64,000 nt of DNA, taken from positions 50,851 to 114,850 of the forward strand of contig DIUC01000033.1 of NCBI GenBank assembly GCA_002435785.1, read 5' to 3'. This document shows positions 8,116 through 15,483 of the stretch, in pieces. Numbering within the stretch: the first letter of the stretch is position 1; the number at the start of each line of letters is the position of its first letter. The translations under genes were made by a program, and so were the position numbers. This stretch comes from Saprospiraceae bacterium UBA6168 (lineage in GTDB: Bacteria; Bacteroidota; Bacteroidia; Chitinophagales; Saprospiraceae). The notes beneath the pieces were generated by a model. That model ran no database searches, was not told the DNA's origin, and saw nothing but the letters and a program-made list of their open reading frames with translations.

Positions 8116-8836
8116 ACGGATGCGTGTCTTTGCTGGCCCGAACGGGTCTGGCAAGAGTGCTGTTTACGAACTTGTGCAGCGTCAGTACCGTATTGGCTAT
8201 TATATCAATGCAGACGAAATTGAGAAGGAATTGTCTGCAAAGGGCTTTTTAAACCTTGACAATTATAGGCTTTCGCTCAGTCAGCCTAAGTTTGAAAAAT
8301 ACCTTCAACAATCTCCATTTCCGTCCAAGAGCTTAGAAAGTGGCCTCAACGTCCACCTGCGTTTGCAGGAAAATGTACTGGTCAGTACAGCCTCTAAAAG
8401 CAATTCTTACGAAGCTGCTTTTATTGCCGAAATGCTTCGTTTAGAACTGCTTGAACAAGGGGCAACCTTTTCCTTTGAAACGGTCATGTCGCACCCTTCA
8501 AAATTGGCCATATTTAAACGAGCGTCAGAATCGGGCTATAGGACTTATCTCTATTTTGTTTGCACACAAGACCCCAACATCAATATTGAGCGGATTCAGA
8601 ATAGGATAACCAAAGGCGGACATCCGGTGCCCATCAACAAAGTCGAGGAGCGCTATTATCGTTCCCTCGAAATCCTTGCTCCCGCCGCAATGGTAGCACA
8701 CAGGACTTACCTTTTTGATAATTCTAGTGATGAAGTTGAATTGATTGCAGCATTTTCACCGGATAGGCGAATTACATTGTACACCGATATGGTTCCCGAA
8801 TGGGTAGGGAAGTATTTCTTGGATCGGGTTGGATGA
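8096..8836 (+). CDS. Zeta-toxin-like P-loop kinase
   Basis: A 246-residue protein with Walker A GPNGSGKS at residues 14-21 right after the start, INADEIEKEL shortly after, and FSFETVMSHPSK in the middle, the arrangement of zeta toxin/UDP-N-acetylglucosamine kinase-like proteins. Family knowledge: zeta toxins phosphorylate UDP-GlcNAc and block wall synthesis; many chromosomal relatives have unknown targets. The ATG at 8096 is chosen because it precedes the P-loop directly and overlaps the 3' end of the partner gene. The open frame upstream would add 21 unlikely residues. Classification as a toxin is family-based. Confidence 0.8.
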   Translation: MRSSPVKRMRVFAGPNGSGKSAVYELVQRQYRIGYYINADEIEKELSAKGFLNLDNYRLSLSQPKFEKYLQQSPFPSKSLESGLNVHLRLQENVLVSTASKSNSYEAAFIAEMLRLELLEQGATFSFETVMSHPSKLAIFKRASESGYRTYLYFVCTQDPNINIERIQNRITKGGHPVPINKVEERYYRSLEILAPAAMVAHRTYLFDNSSDEVELIAAFSPDRRITLYTDMVPEWVGKYFLDRVG

Positions 8837-8840
8837 GGTA

Positions 8841-8859
8841 GGTTGGGCAGGCGCAGTTT
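8841..8859. repeat. Direct repeat, right copy, flanking toxin module
   Basis: Identical over 19 bases to 7785-7803. It begins 4 bp after the toxin stop codon and is followed by further T residues, but it lacks the left hairpin half that makes the upstream copy a terminator. Confidence 0.75.
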
Positions 8860-8916
8860 TTTAGCATCTATAACCCCCCCCCTGGCGCAGGGTCTGTAAA
8901 TTGAAAAACGGCACTG

Positions 8917-8967
8917 CTCGTTGATAGCTGTGCTATCATACGAGTTTTGGTTGCGGCCTCTGGCCGC
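8917..8967. repeat. Two adjacent hairpins
   Basis: CTCGTTGATAGC (8917-8928) pairs with GCTATCATACGAG (8932-8944) with one bulge. GCGGCC (8953-8958) pairs with GGCCGC (8962-8967) across a 3-nt loop. There is no T-run after either, so they look like structured repeats rather than terminators. Confidence 0.5.
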
Positions 8968-9039
8968 CGTGCGTAGGCCATTTTGACAGTTAGCAAAGCG
9001 TAACTTGCTCTCCCATCTCTCAATTCCGACATTTTCCCG

Positions 9040-9300
9040 TCAAATTTCTCCTTTTCCCGGCTGCACGTCTTCACCGAGCTTCTGCACGTCTTCACCGAGC
9101 TTCTGCACGTCTTCACCGTACCTACTTACTTCTTCACCAAGCTCTTGGGCTTCTTCACCGTACCTACTTACTTCTTCACCGTGGCTTTTTGCTTCTTCAC
9201 CGAACTTTTGGTTTTCTTCACAGCGCTTTCCGGCAAGATTTTGACATTTTTCACCAACCTTTCCGCCAGCATTCCCGTAAATTGCCCAGCAAATCCACAA
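9040..9300 (-). CDS. Doubtful small ORF with heptad repeats
   Basis: An 86-residue reading frame, TTG start, made largely of 7-residue repeats such as LGEDVQK and YGEEAQE, which would form an acidic coiled-coil-like chain. The repeats reflect a 21-bp DNA minisatellite, and other frames across it are also open, so openness is weak evidence. There is a near match to the -7 box (TATACTTG, minus strand) around 9345. I cannot tell a real small protein from a non-coding minisatellite. Confidence 0.25.
   Translation of the reverse strand: MWICWAIYGNAGGKVGEKCQNLAGKRCEENQKFGEEAKSHGEEVSRYGEEAQELGEEVSRYGEDVQKLGEDVQKLGEDVQPGKGEI
9061..9228. repeat. 21-bp minisatellite (TTCACCG core)
   Basis: About eight tandem units of 21 bp, the first ones CTGCACGTCTTCACCGAGCTT nearly perfect and later ones diverged, each keeping TTCACC. 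No spacers lie between the units. The period equals two helical turns and seven codons. Confidence 0.75.
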
Positions 9301-9385
9301 TTTTCATATGGAACCATCTGCATCCTATCCATCTCTCTCCAGTTCGTGCAAGTATAGAGCAGCCTAAATTGTCAAGCCAAAAAGC

Positions 9386-9393
9386 TACCTTTG
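9386..9393 (+). promoter_or_regulatory. -7 box TACCTTTG for the CotH gene
   Basis: Exact TAnnTTTG match 33 bp upstream of the CotH-family start codon. A TTG at 9369-9371 is nearer than the usual -33 spacing, so only the -7 box is firm. Confidence 0.5.
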
Positions 9394-9425
9394 TAAGTAT
9401 TCAATGGCTTATTGCTATTTAAAAG

Positions 9426-10994
9426 ATGAAAAAATTCCGATTACTCCCCTGTTTTATTTGGGCACTGCTGTCCTTGGGTTGCCAGGCGCAGGATTCCCTT
9501 CCCGCATTGTATGACACCTACCACATCACGCAAATCCAGTTGAAATTCGTGGAAGAAGATTGGGAATACCCCCTCCACTACCTGCACTCAGTGGGCAAGG
9601 GTGACCGCCACATGGGCCATGCCACGGTGAACGGTGTCCGCTTCGATAGTGTGGGCGTTCGCTTCAAGGGCTTCAGTTCCTACAAGCCGAAAATGTCCAA
9701 AAACCCGCTGAATATCAAGCTCAACGACAAGCGGAAAAAGGCCGATTACCAAGGCTACGAAACACTAAAACTCTCCAGCGGCAACCTCGACCCCTCTTGG
9801 CTGCGGGAGGTACTGGCATACCAGATTGCCCGGAAATACATGGCCGCCCCGAAGTCCAATTTTGCGCAGGTGTTCGTCAACGGGGCCTACTACGGCCTGT
9901 TCGGCAGCACGGAAGATGTGAACTGGAAGTTTGGCGAGCGCTACCTCGGCTCCACCAAAAATAGCGTGGTGGTAAAGGGCAATTCTCCGCTTGGCCCTTT
10001 CGCTGGCAAGCGTTCTTCGTTGGAATATTGGGGCGAAGACCCCACGGAATACGAAAAAGGCTACGAACTCGACAATGGCAACGACTGGAAGCCGCTGATA
10101 AACCTCACCAAAACCCTGAAACTCCGCCCCGAAGACATCGAATCGGTGCTGGATATGGACGATGCCATTTGGATGCTGGCCTTCAACAACGTGCTGCTCA
10201 ACCTCGATAGCTACAATGATTTTCAGCAAAATTATTACCTCATCCAAGACTCCACAGAGCGGTTCCACTTCGTGTTATGGGACGTGAACCTCGCCTTTGA
10301 TGGGCTGGGCAAGCTTGGTACCTCGTCCATGCAGCCGCACTATGACCCACTCGCAAAAATGGACGACGAACGCTATCCGCTCATCAATCTCGTGCTGAAA
10401 AACCCTACCTACCGCAAGATGTACTTCGCCCATTGCCGCACCATTTTAAATGAAAACTTTGTCAACGGCTGGTACAAAGCAGAAGCGCAAAAACTGCACG
10501 ACCTGGTGGCCGATGCCGTGCGGCAGGACTCCAACTGGGTCTATAAATACGATGCTTTCGAGAAAAACTTCCATGAAACCTATACCGCCATGATGCCCGC
10601 CCCGTTCCCATATCCCGGCATAACCGAGGTCATGGAAGCCCGCACCGCTTTCCTGCAAAACCACAAAGAGTACAAAAAAATCCCTCCCTCCATTTCAAAC
10701 GTCAACGCCAAATCCGCTGAGGATGGCCGCAGCGTGACCGTGACCGCCACCATCAAAAACGGGAACAAGGCTTGGGTTGCATGGCGGAGTTCGGTAGGCA
10801 ATCGTTTTGAAAAAACACCCATGTACGACGATGGTCAACAAGGCGATGGTCAGGCAAAAGATGGGGTGTACGGGGCGGTGTTGCCCGCTGGCAGTTATTC
10901 GATTCAGTATTATATTTATGCCGAAAATGCAGCGGCTGCCATGTTCGCCCCAGAAAAAGCCGAGCATGAGACTTTCATTTTCCCGACGAAATGA
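9426..10994 (+). CDS. CotH kinase family exported protein
   Basis: A 522-residue exported protein with a signal peptide ending near LSLGCQAQ (either lipoprotein or signal peptidase I cleavage). The body has CotH hallmarks: VGVRFKGFSSYKPK, then NPLNIKLND, then LKLSSGNLDPSWLREVLAYQIARK, and VVKGN. CotH proteins are atypical kinase-fold enzymes; in Bacillus CotH phosphorylates spore coat proteins, while the role in Bacteroidota is unknown. The C-terminal 100 residues form a beta-sandwich-like module (VTVTATIKNGNKAWVAW) with a DDGQQGDGQAKDGVYG loop, as in choice-of-anchor or Y_Y_Y-type domains. There is no type IX sorting signal. Single gene with its own promoter. Confidence 0.85.
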   Translation: MKKFRLLPCFIWALLSLGCQAQDSLPALYDTYHITQIQLKFVEEDWEYPLHYLHSVGKGDRHMGHATVNGVRFDSVGVRFKGFSSYKPKMSKNPLNIKLNDKRKKADYQGYETLKLSSGNLDPSWLREVLAYQIARKYMAAPKSNFAQVFVNGAYYGLFGSTEDVNWKFGERYLGSTKNSVVVKGNSPLGPFAGKRSSLEYWGEDPTEYEKGYELDNGNDWKPLINLTKTLKLRPEDIESVLDMDDAIWMLAFNNVLLNLDSYNDFQQNYYLIQDSTERFHFVLWDVNLAFDGLGKLGTSSMQPHYDPLAKMDDERYPLINLVLKNPTYRKMYFAHCRTILNENFVNGWYKAEAQKLHDLVADAVRQDSNWVYKYDAFEKNFHETYTAMMPAPFPYPGITEVMEARTAFLQNHKEYKKIPPSISNVNAKSAEDGRSVTVTATIKNGNKAWVAWRSSVGNRFEKTPMYDDGQQGDGQAKDGVYGAVLPAGSYSIQYYIYAENAAAAMFAPEKAEHETFIFPTK

Positions 10995-11067
10995 TTTTCC
11001 ATGTTGCAATTGGCACCATGAATCCTTTCCAAGCTGCATCTCCAATATCGCCAGTTAAGCACTTTTA

Positions 11068-11152
11068 TCATTGCCGAAGGCAAACCGCAACGTCACTTGT
11101 GGCATCCCGTTGTGGCTTCCCGTATGACGTCGCAGTTTGCCTACGGCAATGA
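11068..11152. repeat. 28-bp imperfect inverted repeat (REP-like)
   Basis: Left arm 11068-11095 and right arm 11125-11152 match with three mismatches over 28 bp, spaced by 29 bp. Each arm contains the small palindrome TTGCCGAAGGCAA or TTGCCTACGGCAA. A related half copy lies just after thrS at 7740. The 10995-11321 gap otherwise contains no gene. Confidence 0.75.
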
Positions 11153-11321
11153 CAACTCCTAAAATTGGCAAGGCTACAAAGATTATGTTCCAATAAAACA
11201 TGCGCCAAACTATAAGAGACAGTTCTATTGATAGTCGTATTAGAAGTTAATGGCTTTCTGTTTCTAAATCACTGATATTCAATGAAATGACTTCAATGAC
11301 CAATGACTTTTAATGACGTTA

Positions 11322-12752
11322 TCAAGGCACAAATATTTCAAACTCCACCCGGCGGTTTTTGGCCCGGCCCGGTGCGTAACGGTTGTCGGCGACAGGTTTT
11401 GACTCACCGAAGCCCTTATAGCTCAAGCGGCCCGGGTTTACGCCCTTGGACACCAAATAATCATAGGTCGCCTTGGCACGTTGCTCGGAGAGCTTTTGGT
11501 TCATAGGCGCTTCGCCTATGCTGTCTGTGTGGCCGGAAATACTAACCTTGTGGTCGGGATAATTGGTCATGATGCCCACGATTTCATCCAAGACCACATA
11601 GGAAGAAGTAAGCAGCACCGACTTTCCAGTCTCGAACTGTACATCGGTGAGCGCTCGGTCAAAAACCGCTTTCACTTCTGCCTTGATTTCCGGGCAACCC
11701 CTGTTTGCAGCAGTTCCCGGCGAATTTGGACACCTGTCTTCCGAGTCCGGCACCCCATCCCGGTCTGTGTCAGGGCAACCCTTGAAGGCAGGCAGGCCCG
11801 CCACTTTTGGGCAAAGGTCATCGGCATCTGCCACGCCGTCGCCATCTTCATCTGGGCAACCACTTGCCGTGAGCGTTCCAGCAACGTCAGGGCATTTGTC
11901 GGCATCATCGGCCACGCCGTCACCATCCCGGTCGGTTTCGGGGCATCCCATCTTACCAGCTACGCCCGCTTCATCGGGGCAATTGTCAAGGTGGTCAGCA
12001 ATGCCGTCACCATCCCGGTCAGGGCAGCCAAAAAGCTCTGGAGTGCCTGCTTGGTCGGGGCATTTGTCGCTGCGGTTGGCCACGCCGTCGCCATCGGAGT
12101 CCGGACAGCCAAACATACTAGCCAAGCCCACTTCATTGGGGCACTGGTCTTCAGTATCTGGCACGCCGTCCTTGTCGGAATCCATGATTTTGGGTGCTTT
12201 GTCATACTTGCCCAATATCACCCACAGGCCCGCCGCATGTTGTAGGTGGTCCCGGTTGTCGTTCGTATCAAAACGGTACTGGGTTTCGAGGCTAAGGTAC
12301 ACGTGCTGCCCAAGTCGGAAGTTCAGGCCGACGCCTACCGGGTATTCTGGGTTGATTTTCCAATCGTTGTCCATTTCGGCCATCAAGCCTGCACCGCCCA
12401 GCAGGTAGGGATAAATAAAATTGTCCCGTTGGAAAAGCTTTAGGTGCAGCAGCATGTCCACCGAGCCTACCCATTGGGAAGGGCCTTCGGTCCCTATATT
12501 GTCCAAGGGCAATTCCGCCTTCATGACCTTGATAGGGAAGGCCAGGTTGAACGGCTTGCCCAAATGCCGGACATACATCAGTTCCGCCCCGCTGGTGTAG
12601 TCGTGGTAATTGATTTCTTTGCTAAAAGGGTATTGAAAATTGCTTTTCGTCCAGCGAAAAGCAAAGGCGTTGGGAGCTTCCCGGTATTGGGCCTCCACCG
12701 CAGTGGCCACCAAGAACATGGCAGCAAGTAAAGTAATGGTCTTTATTTTCAT
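11322..12752 (-). CDS. OmpA family outer membrane protein with TSP type 3 repeats
   Basis: A 476-residue envelope protein. Residues 1-22 are a signal peptide (ITLLAAMFLVATAVEAQ). The next ~180 residues form an outer-membrane beta-barrel-like domain, followed by about six thrombospondin type 3 calcium-binding repeats (DSDGDGV..DKCP pattern), and a C-terminal OmpA-like peptidoglycan-binding domain (VSISGHTDSIGEAPMNQKLS and YKGFGESKPVADN). It should link outer membrane and peptidoglycan. The Met at 12752 is chosen because it begins the signal peptide; the frame continues 7 codons upstream without support. Confidence 0.92.
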   Translation of the reverse strand: MKIKTITLLAAMFLVATAVEAQYREAPNAFAFRWTKSNFQYPFSKEINYHDYTSGAELMYVRHLGKPFNLAFPIKVMKAELPLDNIGTEGPSQWVGSVDMLLHLKLFQRDNFIYPYLLGGAGLMAEMDNDWKINPEYPVGVGLNFRLGQHVYLSLETQYRFDTNDNRDHLQHAAGLWVILGKYDKAPKIMDSDKDGVPDTEDQCPNEVGLASMFGCPDSDGDGVANRSDKCPDQAGTPELFGCPDRDGDGIADHLDNCPDEAGVAGKMGCPETDRDGDGVADDADKCPDVAGTLTASGCPDEDGDGVADADDLCPKVAGLPAFKGCPDTDRDGVPDSEDRCPNSPGTAANRGCPEIKAEVKAVFDRALTDVQFETGKSVLLTSSYVVLDEIVGIMTNYPDHKVSISGHTDSIGEAPMNQKLSEQRAKATYDYLVSKGVNPGRLSYKGFGESKPVADNRYAPGRAKNRRVEFEIFVP

Positions 12753-13150
12753 GATAGAAAAATTATGTGTCAAGGTTTATCCTGACGGGTTTAAAACAGC
12801 TTGTTTGCTGTTGGTTAGATCAGAACGGGCGAGTTTGGCTGCTGTTCAATTGTATTTGGGAAGATATGTAGCAGGAATGACCTGTTGTGGATTAAATCAC
12901 TTGTCAAACGCTTCAAAACTGTCACAGGTGGTGGGGAGTTGCACCATTTGGGGATCCTTGTAGGTGAAACAATTATGTGCCTTGAAAGGGTAGCTTGGAC
13001 TACGAATGAAGCTGTATTAAGTCCTGAAATTGGCAGGACAGACCATCATCCAGTCGTTTTTAGTACCAGCTGGCAAAGAGGAGGTTTTTAATAAAATTCT
13101 GGTTGGTTTTACTGATTTCCCCCTACTTTCGCCCCGCTTAAAACGCTACC
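12753..13150. other. Intergenic region between divergent genes
   Basis: About 400 bp between the OmpA gene (leftward) and the HD-PycTM gene (rightward). Apart from the promoter at 13103-13131, I see no convincing gene, RNA or repeat here. Confidence 0.5.
13103..13131 (+). promoter_or_regulatory. Promoter for HD/PycTM gene
   Basis: TTG at 13103-13105, 18 bp spacer, then TACTTTCG at 13124-13131, one base off TAnnTTTG. This leaves a leader of roughly a dozen nucleotides before the ATG at 13151. Confidence 0.6.
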
Positions 13151-14305
13151 ATGCAAAGCCAACTCGTCAAAAACGCTGAAACTTACGTACTCCAACTACT
13201 AAAGTCGGGCTTGAAGCCTGAGCACGGGTACCATGACCTGAACCACACCCTCACCATGTGGGATGCCACGCAGGAGCTTGGCAGACGCTATCGCCTGTCG
13301 GACGAGGAGCTGGAATTACTGGCGCTGGCAGGCCTTTTCCATGATACGGGCTTCACGAAAACCTACGTCGGTCACGAGGAGGTGAGCCAAGAAATCGCCA
13401 CAGCTTTTTTGCAAAAGGAACAGTATGACCCTGCGAAAATCCAGCAGGTGAACCGCCTGATTGAGGTCACGAAAGTGGGGGTGGAGCCGGAAGTCTTGCT
13501 CGAAAAAATCATCAAGGATGCCGATTTCAATACCAATGGTGCTACCTACGAGCAGAAATCGGAGGCGCTGCGCAAAGAGTGGGAGGTGTTTTGCGACACT
13601 CGGATGACCGACGACGAATGGACGTTCAACGGCCTTTCCTTCTGGCAAAACCACCGTTTTTATACCGGAGAGGCCCAGGCGTTATATGGCGACGCAAAGC
13701 GGCAAACTTTGAAGACGCTGCGCAAGGCCGTCGAAAAAATTAAGCCAAGCGAGGCCATGTTGGACTTTGCCATCGGCAAGAGTAAGAGCGCCCAGATGAT
13801 GTTCAAGACAACCTTGCGCAACCAGATTGACCTCACCAACATCGCCGACAACAAGGCGAACATCATGCTCAGCATCAATTCGCTGCTCATCACCATTGGG
13901 ATACCGATGCTGGCCAGCAACTTGAAGGAACACCCAAGCCTGGTCTATCCGGCCTCGGTGCTGCTGTTGACCTGCATCCTGTCCATCGTGTTTGCCACGC
14001 TGGCCACCCGCCCGGTGAAGATGCACGGCAAAACCACCACCGATGCCATTGATGCGGGGGACTCCAACTTGTTTTTCTTTGGAAACTTCTTCAAGATGGA
14101 ACGGGAGGATTACCTCAGGGGCCTTATGCGGGTGATGCAAAAAGAGGAAACCATTGACAAGTCCATCGTTAACGACCTGTTCTTTTTGGGCCGAACCCTC
14201 GGCAATAAATACCGCAGGCTCCGCATCACCTACCAGATATTCATGTTCGGCATGGTGGCGACCGTCCTCACTTTCGGGGTGCTGTACATTTCAGGCAATT
14301 ATTGA
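13151..14305 (+). CDS. HD domain fused to Pycsar-effector-like membrane domain (DUF5706)
   Basis: A 384-residue protein. Residues ~20-190 are an HD-type metal-dependent phosphohydrolase: His32 (DLNHT), His64-Asp65 (LFHDTGF), His75 and the KDADFN Asp near 123-125 fit the H..HD..D pattern. Residues ~225-384 resemble DUF5706/Pycsar effectors: the signature NIADNKANIMLSINSLLIT, two helices near 240-285 and a third at the C-terminus (YQIFMFGMVATVLTFGVLY). In Pycsar defence such membrane domains respond to cCMP or cUMP; HD domains often hydrolyse nucleotides. No cyclase gene is adjacent. HD-DUF5706 fusions are common in Bacteroidota and may have a non-defence role. It is transcribed alone and is convergent with the next gene. 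Confidence 0.85.
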   Translation: MQSQLVKNAETYVLQLLKSGLKPEHGYHDLNHTLTMWDATQELGRRYRLSDEELELLALAGLFHDTGFTKTYVGHEEVSQEIATAFLQKEQYDPAKIQQVNRLIEVTKVGVEPEVLLEKIIKDADFNTNGATYEQKSEALRKEWEVFCDTRMTDDEWTFNGLSFWQNHRFYTGEAQALYGDAKRQTLKTLRKAVEKIKPSEAMLDFAIGKSKSAQMMFKTTLRNQIDLTNIADNKANIMLSINSLLITIGIPMLASNLKEHPSLVYPASVLLLTCILSIVFATLATRPVKMHGKTTTDAIDAGDSNLFFFGNFFKMEREDYLRGLMRVMQKEETIDKSIVNDLFFLGRTLGNKYRRLRITYQIFMFGMVATVLTFGVLYISGNY

Positions 14306-14320
14306 GGCCCCCCACCACCA

Positions 14321-15268
14321 TCATCCCTCCGAACAGTTTTCTTTCAACACCTCCCACAGCCAGTTTTGCAGTCTGGTATCTTCGCAGAATGCCAGGCCTA
14401 TGCACTTGACACAATCGGCGGCCTCCAATCGGCTGCCGGGCTTGAAGCCCTTGCTCTTGCGGCGCTCGACGAGTTGCGCCGATGGCATTTCTTCCACCCC
14501 GAGCAGGAACACGGATACCCAAAGGTTGCGCTGCAATGCCCGCACCAAGCAACGGCGGCTGCTGCGGGTGTCGCCCTGTTCTTTGAAGCGGAGAAAGGCT
14601 TTTCCGAAATACCATTTTGCGGAGAAACTGTCCTCATGGGTGCGCACCAATAGGTTGGCCTCCTCCAAGCGGTTCTCGCAGAGCAGCGCCGTAAGCAGGT
14701 AGGGGCCAAGTTCGAGGTCGTCGGCGGGGTTAAGTGCCAGCATCTCCCGGAAGTGGAGGGCGGCGGTTTCGTAGTAGCCATTGCGGAAAAGTTTTTCCGA
14801 CAGGCTCACTTTGGCCTTGAACCAAGTATGTGTCTCGACTTGTTTCCAGGGCTTTTGTTTGAAATTAGCCATCAGCTCGGCCATCATTTCCTGCCCAAGC
14901 AGCTTGGCACTGGCGTCCATGCTGCGTTGGTACCACATCATGGCAGCCTCGGCGGAGTCGGCAAGTCCGGCCAGTTCGAGGCAGGCTTCGGGGCATTGCG
15001 GGTCGAATTCGAGGGCGGTGCGGAGGTGCTCACGGGCAGCTTCCGGCGAGTTGGACTTGCGGGCCTCCAGCACGTGCTCCCGGGCCAACAACTGTGGCAT
15101 GAGCATCGGGTCGAGTTCTTTCAGGGCATCGAAATGCTTGAAGCTCGACTCTTCCTTGAAAAACCGGAAGATGTGGTGGATGGAACCACATTCCATCTGT
15201 AAGTGAAAAAGCAGGTGCCTGAATTGCTCCAGGCTGCGCCGGGTCTCGGCTGAGGGGGAAACTTGCAT
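14321..15268 (-). CDS. TPR-like (possibly ST7-like) helical protein
   Basis: A 315-residue all-helical protein with tetratricopeptide-like repeats, for example EHLRTALEFDPQCPEACLEL near residues 80-100 and AALHFREMLALNPADDLELG near 170-190. The spacing of LTALLCENRLEEANLLV and RCLVRALQRN reminds me of the ST7 family, but this is a weak visual match. No signal peptide or membrane segment; presumably a cytoplasmic scaffold. It runs towards the HD-PycTM gene with 15 bp between stop codons, so the neighbours are not an operon. Function unknown. Confidence 0.7.
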   Translation of the reverse strand: MQVSPSAETRRSLEQFRHLLFHLQMECGSIHHIFRFFKEESSFKHFDALKELDPMLMPQLLAREHVLEARKSNSPEAAREHLRTALEFDPQCPEACLELAGLADSAEAAMMWYQRSMDASAKLLGQEMMAELMANFKQKPWKQVETHTWFKAKVSLSEKLFRNGYYETAALHFREMLALNPADDLELGPYLLTALLCENRLEEANLLVRTHEDSFSAKWYFGKAFLRFKEQGDTRSSRRCLVRALQRNLWVSVFLLGVEEMPSAQLVERRKSKGFKPGSRLEAADCVKCIGLAFCEDTRLQNWLWEVLKENCSEG

Positions 15269-15483
15269 GGGTATCAGTGTGTGACTAACTGGGTGTGTCC
15301 TTCAAACTTCTTGTCTTACCCACATGCAATGGCATATTTAATGCCAAATATTACGTTTATAATAATTTGTAAAACAAAAACCGTCAACTCGTTAGCTTGG
15401 AATTGCTTTTTGTGAAAAAGCGGTGATGAGCGGCTTGCACTGACGATGGTTCTATCAAATTGTTTCCCCTTCTCCTAACTTTT

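Larger units (their letters stand above)
8837..9425. other. Gene-poor stretch with hairpins and minisatellite
   Basis: It holds the right copy of the 19-bp direct repeat (8841-8859), a nine-C homopolymer (8874-8882), two adjacent hairpins (8917-8944 and 8953-8967), the 21-bp minisatellite (9061-9228) and the -7 box of the CotH gene (9386-9393). No confident gene is visible. Confidence 0.6.

Noticed and set aside
8874..8882. Nine-C homopolymer as a phase-variation switch
   Set aside because: It lies in non-coding DNA after the toxin stop codon and away from a recognised promoter, so no switching role can be supported.
9061..9228. Possible CRISPR array
   Set aside because: Units are contiguous 21-bp tandem copies with no unique spacers and no cas genes.
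12885..13091. 68-codon plus-strand frame before the HD-PycTM gene
   Set aside because: No recognisable features, and it ends before the well placed promoter of the next gene.
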